Positions 53,283-63,349 of a stretch of DNA of 64,000 nucleotides are shown here, piece after piece. Made by a program: the position numbers and the translations under genes. The number at the start of each line of letters is the position of its first letter. Position 1 is the stretch's first letter. The notes under the pieces were generated by a model. It had not been told where the DNA came from and made no database searches. It was given only the letters and a program-made list of their open reading frames with translations. Origin of the DNA: Paraburkholderia translucens (GTDB taxonomy: Bacteria; Pseudomonadota; Gammaproteobacteria; Burkholderiales; Burkholderiaceae); the NCBI RefSeq assembly GCF_020881035.1, contig NZ_JAJITC010000007.1:124001-188000 (forward strand), in the 5' to 3' direction.

Positions 53283-54901
53283 GGCGGGCTCTCCTGCTGC
53301 TTGCCACGAATCAACGCCTCCGGATGCCGCTCCAGATAGTCGGCAAGTGTCCGGAAAGCCGTCGCGGCGCGAGCGAGTTGCTGTACCGCATCGGCCGCGT
53401 TCTCCTGCAGGGGCGACTCCGGCTTCAACGCGTTGTTGGCCGACTGGAGTGCCGCCTGGGCAGCGGCCAGTGTGCCGCGAGCCTGAGGAACGACCACCGT
53501 GTCGAGATCGTTGAGCAGCAAGTTCGCACTTGCCAGCGTCTGTCGCGTGTTCTTGCCGATCTCGTCAAACGGTATCGTGTTCAGCTTCGCCAAAAGCTGA
53601 GTGACGTTGTCCTGCAATCGCTGCAGGTTACCCGGGATCGTCGGCAGCCCCGGCGGCGACGACTCCCAATTGACCGTAGCTTTCGGCGCGTCGGGGAAGA
53701 AGTCAACGGCCACGTACAGCTGTCCGGTCAGCAGATTGCCCGTTCTAAGCTGAAGACGCAGGCCCCTCGCCACGAGGCGATCGGCCAGTGCGTGAGGATC
53801 GTTGCTGAGGCGGCCTCCTGCGGCGGTTCCCGCACCGGCTCGATAGCGGGACGTGAACAGCTCCGGATAGAGATCTATTTCCACCGGAATGGTGAACTTA
53901 TCGGTCTTGGGATCGAAACGTGTATAGATCGCTGTCACTTCGCCCACCACAATCCCGCGGAAGTCGACGGGTGCGCCCACAGTCAACCCGCGAACCGAGT
54001 CGCTAAAGTCGCCAACAAATTTGGAGACGATATGGTAATGCGCCTTCATCGCTTCGGCCCGATCCGGGAACAGCGTGAACGTCGAATCGGTTGCAGCGAC
54101 GGCTTCGTCGGGCATGCCCGGCGGCGACTCGAATGCAATGCCGCCGATCAGGATCGACACGAGCGACTGCGTATTGACCTGGATGCCATTCGAACTGACT
54201 GCCACGTCAACACCGCTCGCGTGCCAGAAGCGCGTGTCCCCAAGAACGAACCTGTCATAAGGCGCGTTGATGAACACGTGCAGCGTCACACCGTGACCGT
54301 CGGGATCGAGCTTGTAGGCAGATACCTGTCCCACCTGCAACCTGCGGAAGTACACCGGCGAGCCGACATCGAGCGAACCCATGTTGCTGCTCTTGAGAAT
54401 GAACTCGCGGCCGGGCTCACTGCTCTCAATCACCGGCGGGACTTCGAGACCGACGAAATCGCGACGCCCGGTTTTCGAATTTCCGACGTCCATACCGACG
54501 TAGGATCCCGACAGCAGCGTCCCGATTCCTGACACCGTTCCACCGGAGATACGAGGGCGCACGACCCAGAAGCGCGTGTTGTCGACGAGCATGTCCGTCG
54601 CGTCCTTGTTGATGTCGGCTGTCGCAATGACCCGCGCGTGGTCGTGCGTAAGCACCACGGACTTGATGATGCCAATGTCGACGTCCTTGAACTTGATTTT
54701 CGTCTTGCCCGCCTCGAGACCTTCGGCGCTCAGGAAGCTGATCGTGATCGTCGGCCCCTTTTCGACAACCGCCTTGGTAGCGAGCCATGCCCCGATCAGG
54801 ACTGCGAGGATCGGCACGAGCCACACGATCTGTAGGCGCCACCGCGAGCGCGGCACCGCATTGGCGTTGGGAAAATCAGGCTTCCGCTCGGGTTCCGGCA
54901 T
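53279..54901 (-). CDS. pqiB: PqiB-type MCE lipid-transport protein, copy 2
   Basis: A 540-aa protein with the same layout as copy 1. The N-terminal 430 residues are nearly the same; the region around residues 330-350 (RYRAGAGTAAGGR against RFETNAGGR) and parts of the helical tail differ. It overlaps pqiA by 26 nt and pqiC by 4 nt, so this is the working operon copy. Confidence 0.92.
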   Translation of the reverse strand: MPEPERKPDFPNANAVPRSRWRLQIVWLVPILAVLIGAWLATKAVVEKGPTITISFLSAEGLEAGKTKIKFKDVDIGIIKSVVLTHDHARVIATADINKDATDMLVDNTRFWVVRPRISGGTVSGIGTLLSGSYVGMDVGNSKTGRRDFVGLEVPPVIESSEPGREFILKSSNMGSLDVGSPVYFRRLQVGQVSAYKLDPDGHGVTLHVFINAPYDRFVLGDTRFWHASGVDVAVSSNGIQVNTQSLVSILIGGIAFESPPGMPDEAVAATDSTFTLFPDRAEAMKAHYHIVSKFVGDFSDSVRGLTVGAPVDFRGIVVGEVTAIYTRFDPKTDKFTIPVEIDLYPELFTSRYRAGAGTAAGGRLSNDPHALADRLVARGLRLQLRTGNLLTGQLYVAVDFFPDAPKATVNWESSPPGLPTIPGNLQRLQDNVTQLLAKLNTIPFDEIGKNTRQTLASANLLLNDLDTVVVPQARGTLAAAQAALQSANNALKPESPLQENAADAVQQLARAATAFRTLADYLERHPEALIRGKQQESPP

Positions 54902-56165
54902 GGTCCTGCTCCACTTCGTCCCACATCAGGCGAGGATCGAACGTCATCGCAGCGAACATCGTAAGCACCACCACCGCGCCAAACGCGATTGCCGCGTTGC
55001 CGGCCTGGATTGTCGCGAGCGCCTTGAACTGCACCAGCGCAACGAGCATGGTGATCACGAAAATATCGAGCATCGACCAGCGCCCCACCAACTCCACGAT
55101 CCGGTAGATCCGTGTACGTTCAACGGGGTACCAGCGCGAGTGCAACTGCGTGGAGAGAGTCAGGTATCCAAGCGCGAGGATCTTCAGCATTGGCACGGCG
55201 ATGCTCGCGACGAACACTACGATCGCGAGCGGCCACGATCCCGACGTCCACAGATAGACGACGCCGGACAGAATCGTGTCGTTCTGCGAGCCGAAAAGCG
55301 AGTTCGTGTACATGACCGGCAACACGTTCGCCGGGATGTACATCACTATGGCAGCGATCAGGAGGGCCCATGTGCGCGACAGGCTTGCCGGCTTGCGCAA
55401 GTGCATCGCCGCATCACAACGCGGGCAGGAGAACCCGTGGCCGTGGGCCTGCACCCTTGCCAGCAGCCCACAATCGTGACACAGCGCGAGACCGCATTGC
55501 GCTGCGGTAACAGCGCCATGCGGCAGCGAATCGTCGAGATCTGGTGCGGCATCCGTATGCTCGACTGCGGCAACGCGCAACCACAGGATGCGCGTGTCGA
55601 AGGCAGCGCCGGCAGCCGCCAGAACGAACATCAGGGCGCCGAACGACCACAGCGCCGGGCCCACAACCACCGCCGCGATGTGTGACAACTTCACAAGTGC
55701 CACCAGCAACCCGAGTATCAGGACCTCGGTCATCCCCCAGGGCTGGCACAGGCAGCACAGCCGGAAAATGACCGGGCCACCCCATGGCGTACGGTCAAAC
55801 TTTAGTGGAACCAGCAGCCACAGCATGCTCACGGTCTGCAAGATCGGCATGAGCACCGTGGTCGCAAACACGAGACCCGCGATCGGCCACTTCCCATCGT
55901 TGTACAGCACGTTCACGGCACCTAGCAGTGTCGTCTCGACTACGGTCCCGTTGACCGACAGACCGACGATCGGGTACACGTTCGAGACCCCGAACAGCAC
56001 AACCGCTGCGAGAGAAAACGCAAGCGCCCGATCGAGGCCGTTGGGGAGGTCCCGGTACAGCTGAGCATGGCAACGCCGGCATCGCAACGCGCCCCCCTCC
56101 GGCACGTGCACCTCTCGCTGCAGGAGATCGCATTCGGGGCAAGCAATGAGTTTTCCGTCAGTCAC
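54876..56165 (-). CDS. pqiA: PqiA integral membrane protein
   Basis: A 429-aa protein with two PqiA domains, each with a zinc-ribbon-like pair of CxxC motifs (CPECDLLQREV, CRRCHAQLY; CHDCGLLARV, CPRCDAAMH) before four membrane helices. Inner-membrane part of the Pqi lipid-transport system. Its start overlaps the outer-membrane factor stop by 4 nt, joining the efflux and lipid-transport genes in one transcript. Confidence 0.93.
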   Translation of the reverse strand: MTDGKLIACPECDLLQREVHVPEGGALRCRRCHAQLYRDLPNGLDRALAFSLAAVVLFGVSNVYPIVGLSVNGTVVETTLLGAVNVLYNDGKWPIAGLVFATTVLMPILQTVSMLWLLVPLKFDRTPWGGPVIFRLCCLCQPWGMTEVLILGLLVALVKLSHIAAVVVGPALWSFGALMFVLAAAGAAFDTRILWLRVAAVEHTDAAPDLDDSLPHGAVTAAQCGLALCHDCGLLARVQAHGHGFSCPRCDAAMHLRKPASLSRTWALLIAAIVMYIPANVLPVMYTNSLFGSQNDTILSGVVYLWTSGSWPLAIVVFVASIAVPMLKILALGYLTLSTQLHSRWYPVERTRIYRIVELVGRWSMLDIFVITMLVALVQFKALATIQAGNAAIAFGAVVVLTMFAAMTFDPRLMWDEVEQDHAGTRAEA

Positions 56166-57655
56166 TGCGGCCCCTGTGCAGCAGGTTGCGACGTGGCGCC
56201 TTGTGGCTGCGACTGTGCGCTCGCGGTCGCCGGCACGGTCATCCGCTCAGCCTGAACGACCCAGCCGCCACCCATCGCCATATAAAGGCTGACGACGCTC
56301 GTCAAAGTCGTGGCCTGCGTCTGCGTGTGCTGAAGCTCCGCATTGAACAGGTTTCGCTCGGCGTCGAGTACCTCCAGGTAGCTTGTATACCCCCCCTCAT
56401 AGCGCAGTCGCGCGAGCCGCAGATAGGTGCGATTCGAGTTGACCTGGCGATCCAGGATCGTCAGTTGTTCGCGCGACTTCTGCACCGCGATCAACGCGTC
56501 AGCGACCTGCTGGAACGCAACCTGCACGGCGCTCTGGTACGCAAACAGTGCTTCCTGTTGTCTCGCCTCGGCTTGTTTGTTCTGGCCGTAAGTGTTGCCT
56601 CCGGTAAAGATCGGCATCGTGACCGCCCCGGCGTATGACCACATCCGTGCAGGTCCGGTGAACAGGCTGGAGAACTGTGTGCTGAGGGACCCAAAAAATC
56701 CCGTGAGCGAAATCTGCGGGAAGTACAGTGCTCGCGCCGCGCCGATCAATGCATTTTGTGCAATCAGGTTCTGCTCCGCCTGCAGCAGGTCGGGCCGGCG
56801 ATCGAGCAGGTCCGACGGCATGCCCGCAGGCACCGTGGGTGCCGCAAGTGCACCCAGCGCACGGCCGCGGAGAATCGGCTCGGGATTGCTGCCCAGCAGC
56901 ACCGAGAGAGCGTCCTCCTGCTGCGCGATCTGCTGCTCCAGTTGCGGAATGGTCGCCGCCGTGGCCTCGTAGTCGGACTGGCTCTGCGCAAGCTCCATCT
57001 CGGAGACCTGGCCGAACTGCCGCCGCAGCGTGAACACGTGCACGGAATCGGCCCGGCTCGCAGTCGTGCTCTTTGCGATTTCGAGTTGCGTATCAAGGCT
57101 GCGCAGCAAGATGTATGACGAGGCAACCGAAGCGACGAGCGTCAATATGTTCGCCCGGTGTGCCTGCTCGGCCGCGTTGACATTCGCGCGCGCCGCCTCG
57201 GTCTCGCGCCGAACCAGACCAAACAGGTCGATATTCCAGACGCCCGAAAGACCGGCCTCGAATTCGTTGAAGACGGGCGACACGCCCGCGGGTATCGGCG
57301 TCGGCCCGTTCCTGGATGCACCCTCCCGCGACGCATTGAGCCCAACGCTTGCCTGCGGGAACAGCGCCGAACGGGTGCTCACGAACTGGCCCATGAACTC
57401 GTCGACGCGCGCGGCCGCCTGCTTGACGTTCAGGTTGTTCTGGAGCGCTGTCTTGACCAGGTCGTTCAGCACGGGATCCTCGAACTGCTCCCACCATGCG
57501 GTATTGACGACGTCCGCAGCGTCGCCGTACGCGAAGCGGAACGTGTCTGGCACGTCCAGCTTTGGCCGCTCATAGTTGGGACCAAGCAGGCAGCCGTGCA
57601 GCAACCCCGTCATCAGAAGCGGAGCGACCAGACGCGCGAAGGCAGCGGCACGCAT
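56162..57655 (-). CDS. RND outer-membrane factor (OprM/NodT family lipoprotein)
   Basis: A 497-aa lipoprotein (lipobox LLHGC) with two outer-membrane efflux repeats (TLVASVASSYILLRSLDTQL; AFQQVADALIAVQKSREQL). Forms the outer-membrane channel of the pump. Its ATG shares one base with the stop of the permease gene (TGATG). The C-terminal 30 residues are Gln/Ala/Pro-rich. Confidence 0.92.
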   Translation of the reverse strand: MRAAAFARLVAPLLMTGLLHGCLLGPNYERPKLDVPDTFRFAYGDAADVVNTAWWEQFEDPVLNDLVKTALQNNLNVKQAAARVDEFMGQFVSTRSALFPQASVGLNASREGASRNGPTPIPAGVSPVFNEFEAGLSGVWNIDLFGLVRRETEAARANVNAAEQAHRANILTLVASVASSYILLRSLDTQLEIAKSTTASRADSVHVFTLRRQFGQVSEMELAQSQSDYEATAATIPQLEQQIAQQEDALSVLLGSNPEPILRGRALGALAAPTVPAGMPSDLLDRRPDLLQAEQNLIAQNALIGAARALYFPQISLTGFFGSLSTQFSSLFTGPARMWSYAGAVTMPIFTGGNTYGQNKQAEARQQEALFAYQSAVQVAFQQVADALIAVQKSREQLTILDRQVNSNRTYLRLARLRYEGGYTSYLEVLDAERNLFNAELQHTQTQATTLTSVVSLYMAMGGGWVVQAERMTVPATASAQSQPQGATSQPAAQGPQ

Positions 57656-60600
57656 CAGTCATCCTCGTGCCGCGCTGACGGCGTCGGGTGGGTGGAGTCG
57701 GAGCCACCGGAAGTCGGGGGGAGGTCTCCGGACCCCGCCTGGGGCGTTTGCTTGCCTCCACTCTTGCGCGAGCCAAGCGACTCGATCGCCCAGTAGAACA
57801 TCGGAATGAAAAACACGGCAATCGCGGTTGCCCCCAGCATCCCGCCGATCACACCCGTGCCGATCGAATGACGGCTGTTCTGCGACGCACCGAGCGCAAT
57901 GGCGAGCGGCACGCAGCCGAGGATAAATGCAAGCGAAGTCATCACGATCGGCCGCAGACGCTCCTCGGCCGCGATCATCGCCGCGTCGTACGGCGACTTG
58001 CCTTCTTCCCGGTTCAGGACGGCAAACTCGAAGATCAGGATCGCGTTCTTTGCGGCAAGCGCGATCAGCATGGTCAGCCCGATCTGGAAGTACACGTCGT
58101 TGTTGAGCCCGCGCATCAGGATGGCGAGCAGCGCGCCAAAGAGAGCGAATGGCACCGCCATCAAGACGCCGAACGGCAGCGACCACTTCTCGTACTGCGC
58201 AGCGAGGATCAGGAATACCATGATGATGCCGAACACGAACACCAGCCCCCCCGTCGATCCCGACTTGATCTCTTCGTACGCCTCGCCGCTCCAGCCAACT
58301 GCATAGCCCGGCGGCATTTCGGCCGAGAGTTCGCGCAAAGTCGATATCACCTCGCCGGAGCTGTGCCCTGGTGCCGCGTTCGCGGTGATTTTCACCGCCG
58401 GGAAGTTATTGAACCGCGTCACCAGGGCGGGGCCCGTGACGTACTTGTAGGTCATCACCGCCTTGATCGGCACCATGGTGTGAGTCCGGCTGCGCACGTA
58501 GATCTGGTCGAGATCACGCGGCGTGAGCCGGTAGCGCGGATCGGCCTGCACGATCACCTGCCAGAGCCGTGCATCCTTGTTGAACTGCGACACGTATAGA
58601 GAGCCGAACATCGTTTGCATGGCGCTGTACACTTCCTCGATCGGCACGCCGAGTGTCTCCGTCTGATCCCGGTCCACATTCACCAATAGCTGCTGCGACG
58701 AAGCATTGAACGTCGTGGTCACACGAGATAGCTCGGGACGGGCCTTCGCCTTCGTCACGAAATCGTCCACAACGCCCGCCAGCTGCTGGATGGAGCCGTC
58801 GCCCTGGCTTTCGATCCACATCTCGGTGCCGCCCGTCGTGCCGAGACCCGGAATGGACGGTGGATTGACGGGCACCACGATGCCTTCCTGGATCTTTCCG
58901 AGCGTCTCATAAGCCTTGATCAGGACCGCACGCGCGTTCTGTTCCCTGATATTCGCGAACGAGTAACGCTCATCGAAGCTCTTCAAACCGACGAAGAACG
59001 TCCCCGCGTTATTTTTATTCTGGCTGTCGAGCAAGCTAAAGCCATTCACGATCGTGATACTGCTTACCGCCGGCTGCTTGATGAAAAAGTCGGTGACCTT
59101 GTCGCCGACAGCTGAAGTCCGATCGAGGCTCGCCGCGTCCGGCATGATGACCGCCCCGAGCAGGTAGCCCTGATCCTCCGGCGGCAGGAACGCGCCCGGG
59201 ATCGACCTGGCCATCATGACAGCGAGCACGATGACACCGACGAAGACCAAGAGGCCGATCACATAGCGCTTGATGATGAACTGCACGGCACGCCCATAGC
59301 CGGCCGTCATCTGCGCGAACTTGTTATCGAACCACCGGAAGAAGCCCCGCTTCTCGTGGTGCCCCGGCTTGAGCAGGATGGCAGCCAACGCGGGCGAGAG
59401 CGTCAGAGCCACGATGCCCGAGAGCACCACCGAAATCGCAATCGTGATCGCGAACTGCTTGTATAGCTGTCCCGTGATTCCACCCAGAAATGCGACCGGA
59501 ACGAACACGGCGCACATCACCAGTACGATCGCCACGACCGGGCCCGACACTTCGTCCATCGCGCGCTTTGCCGCGTCTTTCGGACTGAGCTTGTGGACGG
59601 TCATGTTGCGCTCGACGTTTTCGATCACGACGATCGCATCATCCACGACGATGCCGATTGCAAGCACCATGCCGAACAAGGTCAGCATGTTGATCGAGAA
59701 GCCCAGTGCTGCCATCCCCATCGCAGTGCCGACGATCGACACGGGTACCGCGATGACCGGGATGATCGTCGCGCGCAGGCTCTGCAGGAACACGAACACG
59801 ACGATCACCACCAGCACGAGTGCCTCGAAGAACGTATGAACCACGTCAGCGATCGACGCACGTGTGAAATCCGTCGTATCCATCGCTATCTGGTAGTTGA
59901 GCCCTTCCGGGAACGACTTCTTCAGTTCCGCGAGCGTCGCACGCACCTGTTTCGAAACGTCAAGCGCGTTTGCACCCGGCTGCTGGTAGACCGCGAGGAT
60001 TGTCGCTGGCTTGCCCTGGTAGGTGGTGCGGTTCGAATAGCTCTTCTGGCCAAGCTCGGTCCGCCCGATGTCCTTGAGTCTCACGATCGCCGCTCCGGTG
60101 CTCGCGGCGCGGATGATGATGTTGTCGAACTCCTGCGGTGTTGCGAGCCGCCCGGTTGTGGTCACCGCGAACGACTGCTCGACCGGGCTGCCAGTCGGCG
60201 ACTGGCCGACGGTGCCGACCGCGAATTGCTGGTTCTGGCCTTTCACCGCGTTCTGCACGTCACCGGCCGTAATGCCGAGTTGCGCCATACGATCCGGTTT
60301 CAGCCAGATCCGCATCGCGTAGTCAGGCGTACCGAAGATGGACGACTGGTTCGCGCCCGGGATCCGCTTGAGCGTGTCGAGCACGTAGACGTTCGCATAG
60401 TTCGCAATATAGGTGGAATCGAAACGCTGATCCGGTGAGTAGATCGCGATCACCATCATGAATGCGTTCGACTTCTTCTGGACCTGGACGCCTTGGGACT
60501 GCACCTGCTGCGGCAATTGTGGGAGCGCGAGGTTCACACGGTTCTGCACGTCGACTTGCGCGAGTTCCGGATTCGTTCCGATCTCGAAGAAAGCATTGAG

Positions 60601-60873
60601 CGTCAGGTCGCCGGTCGACGAACTCGACGAATACATGTAGATCATGTTGTCGGCGCCGTTCACCTGCTGCTCGATCGGTGCGGCAACGTTGTTTGCTACG
60701 ACTTCCGCACTTGCGCCCGGGTAGGTTGCCGAGACGGTGATCTGCGGCGGCGTGACGTCCGGGTACTGGGCAATCGGCAGCGAGAACATCGTCAATGCGC
60801 CGCCGAGCGTGATGACAATGGAAATGACAGAGGCAAAGATCGGTCTGTCAATGCAAAAGCGGGAGATGTTCAC
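57655..60873 (-). CDS. RND efflux permease (HAE1/AcrB family)
   Basis: A 1072-aa permease of full length. GTG start at 60873 (VNISRFCIDRPIFASVISIV) with GGGAG six bases upstream; an in-frame ATG at 60897 overlaps the adaptor gene. Twelve membrane helices in two halves; proton-relay acids in AIGIVVDDAIVVIENVERN. The C-terminus carries a Gly/Pro/Asp-rich extension. Multidrug or solvent efflux; substrates not readable. Confidence 0.94.
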   Translation of the reverse strand: MNISRFCIDRPIFASVISIVITLGGALTMFSLPIAQYPDVTPPQITVSATYPGASAEVVANNVAAPIEQQVNGADNMIYMYSSSSSTGDLTLNAFFEIGTNPELAQVDVQNRVNLALPQLPQQVQSQGVQVQKKSNAFMMVIAIYSPDQRFDSTYIANYANVYVLDTLKRIPGANQSSIFGTPDYAMRIWLKPDRMAQLGITAGDVQNAVKGQNQQFAVGTVGQSPTGSPVEQSFAVTTTGRLATPQEFDNIIIRAASTGAAIVRLKDIGRTELGQKSYSNRTTYQGKPATILAVYQQPGANALDVSKQVRATLAELKKSFPEGLNYQIAMDTTDFTRASIADVVHTFFEALVLVVIVVFVFLQSLRATIIPVIAVPVSIVGTAMGMAALGFSINMLTLFGMVLAIGIVVDDAIVVIENVERNMTVHKLSPKDAAKRAMDEVSGPVVAIVLVMCAVFVPVAFLGGITGQLYKQFAITIAISVVLSGIVALTLSPALAAILLKPGHHEKRGFFRWFDNKFAQMTAGYGRAVQFIIKRYVIGLLVFVGVIVLAVMMARSIPGAFLPPEDQGYLLGAVIMPDAASLDRTSAVGDKVTDFFIKQPAVSSITIVNGFSLLDSQNKNNAGTFFVGLKSFDERYSFANIREQNARAVLIKAYETLGKIQEGIVVPVNPPSIPGLGTTGGTEMWIESQGDGSIQQLAGVVDDFVTKAKARPELSRVTTTFNASSQQLLVNVDRDQTETLGVPIEEVYSAMQTMFGSLYVSQFNKDARLWQVIVQADPRYRLTPRDLDQIYVRSRTHTMVPIKAVMTYKYVTGPALVTRFNNFPAVKITANAAPGHSSGEVISTLRELSAEMPPGYAVGWSGEAYEEIKSGSTGGLVFVFGIIMVFLILAAQYEKWSLPFGVLMAVPFALFGALLAILMRGLNNDVYFQIGLTMLIALAAKNAILIFEFAVLNREEGKSPYDAAMIAAEERLRPIVMTSLAFILGCVPLAIALGASQNSRHSIGTGVIGGMLGATAIAVFFIPMFYWAIESLGSRKSGGKQTPQAGSGDLPPTSGGSDSTHPTPSARHEDD

Positions 60874-60883
60874 TGTGCGCTCC

Positions 60884-62167
60884 CTATTGAGACGCACCGC
60901 TCGCAGCGCCCGGCGCGGCCGGCTTCATCGCTGCTGGTGCCTCCGGCTCCGACGCTCCCTTCTCGACGATCGTCTTGCCGCCGGTTTCCGTCGACGCCAG
61001 CGTACCCACGACTTTGAGTGCAACATCGGGCGCGACGCGAATGGCACCATCCACGACAATGCGTTCTCCTGCCTTCAGGCCATCGTCGATGAACCAGTTG
61101 TCTCCGTTCCAGTCGCCAACCTCGACAACGCGCTGCTTCGCCTTCGACTCCTGATCGACGACCCACACGAAGTGACTCCTCGCGCCCTGCAACACCGCGC
61201 GCTGCGGCACGAGGATCGCATTCGGCCGCACTGCCCCCGACACCCGTGCACGCACGAACTGTCCCGGACGCAGCGTGCCCTTGGGATTGGCGAGGACCGC
61301 TCGGACGAGGAACGTACCGGTCTCGGTACTAAAGGCGGGATTCGCAAAACTGATGGTGCCGTGCTGCGGAAATTCCGTACCGTCCGCAAGTATGACCGAC
61401 ACGACAAACTCGCTGTTTGGCGGAAAGATCAGCTTGCCGGCCGAAATCTGCTCCTGAAAGTGGAGCATTTCATTTTGAGAAATGCTGAAATTTACCCACA
61501 TCGGATCAAGTTGATATACATACGTGAGGAGCCCCGATGTGTTCGCAATCAGATAACTTCCGTCCTGCTGCCGCGCATAGCTCGCCAGACCGTTTAGCGG
61601 CGACTTGATCGTCGTGTAGCCGAGGTTGAGTTCCGCCGTCTCGACCGCCCCGTCCGCCGCAATTACCGCAGCCTGGGCTTGCTTCTCATTGCCGATCGCA
61701 TCGTCGAGGTCCTTCTGGCTCAGCGCTTGCTGCGCGGCAAGCGGCCTGACCCGCGCGAGGTTCTGCTGCGAGACAACGAGCCGCGCCTGTTGCTGCGCAA
61801 GCTGGCCCCGCGCTGTCAGCAGGGCCGCCTGGAATGGCTTCGGGTCCATCAGGAACAAGACTTGCCCGGTCTTCACCTCCTTGCCTTCCGTATACGTTCG
61901 CTTGTCGAGGAAACCATCGACACGCGCACGAATCTCGACTTCGCGTGAACTTTGTGTCTGCGCAGTGAACTCGATATCAACAGGGGTGTTGCGCGCGACG
62001 ACGGTCATCAGCGTAACTTCCGGCGCGCCGAGCTCCGGAGGACCCGAAGCCTTCTTGCAACCCGCGCCAAGTGCCATCGTCAGAGCAATGAGCGTCAGTG
62101 GCAGGACGCTCCGGTACCGCGCATATACCGCGAACAGTCGATGCGTAGAAGGGAACGGGCCGCTCAT
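60884..62167 (-). CDS. RND periplasmic adaptor (AcrA/MexA family lipoprotein)
   Basis: A 427-aa lipoprotein (lipobox LGAGC) from ATG 62167 with GGGAGG six bases upstream; longer frames upstream lack a lipoprotein signal. Lipoyl/hairpin parts (IRARVDGFLDKRTYTEGKEV, LGYTTIKSPLNGLASYARQQ) and beta-barrel domain are present. First gene of the RND-pqi operon. Confidence 0.93.
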   Translation of the reverse strand: MSGPFPSTHRLFAVYARYRSVLPLTLIALTMALGAGCKKASGPPELGAPEVTLMTVVARNTPVDIEFTAQTQSSREVEIRARVDGFLDKRTYTEGKEVKTGQVLFLMDPKPFQAALLTARGQLAQQQARLVVSQQNLARVRPLAAQQALSQKDLDDAIGNEKQAQAAVIAADGAVETAELNLGYTTIKSPLNGLASYARQQDGSYLIANTSGLLTYVYQLDPMWVNFSISQNEMLHFQEQISAGKLIFPPNSEFVVSVILADGTEFPQHGTISFANPAFSTETGTFLVRAVLANPKGTLRPGQFVRARVSGAVRPNAILVPQRAVLQGARSHFVWVVDQESKAKQRVVEVGDWNGDNWFIDDGLKAGERIVVDGAIRVAPDVALKVVGTLASTETGGKTIVEKGASEPEAPAAMKPAAPGAASGASQ

Positions 62168-62716
62168 GGTGGACCTCCCGCAGTGAGCCGGATTCATACA
62201 AGACATGCGCCCGCTGGCCGGCCATCGTTTGCAATGAGTCCACCGCTGCACAGCCAACCCACCGGGGGTGAATTCCGGTTTCATTCAGGAGGCCTCGTAG
62301 TGATATCGCGCATTTCCACATCCTGATCAGCCGGTCACAATCCTTTGCACCGCTATCACGTCGGTATTCGCCCCGCATCTGGAACATTCGGCGCCGAAGG
62401 AGCGCGAAGGGGCGAACAAACTCGAACGGGACGCCGGCTCCCATTTGCCGCAATCAGTGAGCTACTGGGCCGTGCGACCACTTCCCGTCAAGTGTTGTTT
62501 CCGCGCAGGGAATACACAATCGGACTTTGGTCCCATATTCATGCACACACCTCCCGGCATTTACCGATCGGGCGTCCCACCTGACCAAATCGACGGAGGG
62601 CTTGGCACCGAAAGCAAACCGCGCACGACGTCAGCGCCTTCTGACGAGTGTCGGCGTCGTCGTGAGTGGAAACGAAGACTGCTGGATGGTGCAGGCAGCA
62701 GTCGCGGCCAAGAGCT
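62168..62716. promoter_or_regulatory. Upstream region of the RND-pqi operon
   Basis: 549 bp without a gene. Contains GGACTTTGGTCC at 62522-62533, one of three copies of this motif near the response regulator. Likely holds the operon promoter. Confidence 0.45.
62522..62533. promoter_or_regulatory. GGACTTTGGTCC motif, copy 1
   Basis: 12 bases with inverted GGAC/GTCC ends. About 355 bp upstream of the adaptor start. Confidence 0.4.
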
Positions 62717-63103
62717 TTACGGCGCCGGCGCGATCCCGAGCGCGGCCTGTACGGCCTGGATCAGGATCGCGGCGTTGAACGGCTTGCACAGATTCCCAAA
62801 CGCCCCCAATGCGAGCCCCTGCGAACGCACGCCCGCGTCATCGTAGGCAGTGGTGAGGATCACGGGAATGCCACTGCCGGACAGGCGACGCTGCACCTCG
62901 AGGCCGTTCGTGCCAGGCATCTGGATGTCGAGAATCACGCAGCCCGGCCGGTACCGCGGAATCGCCGCGAGCGTGTCGAGGAACTCGTCGCCGCTCGGGT
63001 AGGTGTCGGCGCCAATGCTGACCGACTGCAGGAGGCGCTTGACCGCCCGGCCCACCGACATATCATCGTCGATCACCGCCACGCTGGGATTGGAATCGCT
63101 CAT
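62717..63103 (-). CDS. Single-domain response regulator (CheY-like)
   Basis: A 128-aa receiver domain only: acidic pocket VAVIDDDMSVGRAVKRLL, phospho-acceptor Asp in GCVILDIQMPGTNG, Thr in ILTTAYDD and Lys in NLCKPF. No output domain. It resembles the receivers of FixJ-like regulators. No kinase is next to it. It may be a truncated regulator or a phosphate-relay protein. Confidence 0.9.
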   Translation of the reverse strand: MSDSNPSVAVIDDDMSVGRAVKRLLQSVSIGADTYPSGDEFLDTLAAIPRYRPGCVILDIQMPGTNGLEVQRRLSGSGIPVILTTAYDDAGVRSQGLALGAFGNLCKPFNAAILIQAVQAALGIAPAP

Positions 63104-63187
63104 TGTCAGAAGTCCGGAACCGGCGGGTGTACGCGAAGCGCCAGTCCCGCAGCTTCAGGCTACTCGGCGTGCGGTCAAACACCTATA

Positions 63188-63199
63188 GGACTTTGGTCC
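63188..63199. promoter_or_regulatory. GGACTTTGGTCC motif, copy 2
   Basis: Exact copy of the motif at 62522, 85 bp upstream of the response-regulator start. Confidence 0.45.
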
Positions 63200-63338
63200 A
63201 CCGTGGGCGCAAACGCGCGGGCACTGGCGCGCCGATGGCGGCTACTTCGGAGAGGACGTCACAGTCACGGGTTTCCAGAGCCAGCATGGTTGCGGCCAGC
63301 CCGCGTGGACCCCGTGGAAGTATAAAGGGCGAGAATAA

Positions 63339-63349
63339 GACCAAAGTCC
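63339..63349. promoter_or_regulatory. GGACTTTGGTC motif, copy 3 (inverted)
   Basis: GACCAAAGTCC on the plus strand, an 11-base match to the other two in inverted orientation. Confidence 0.4.
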
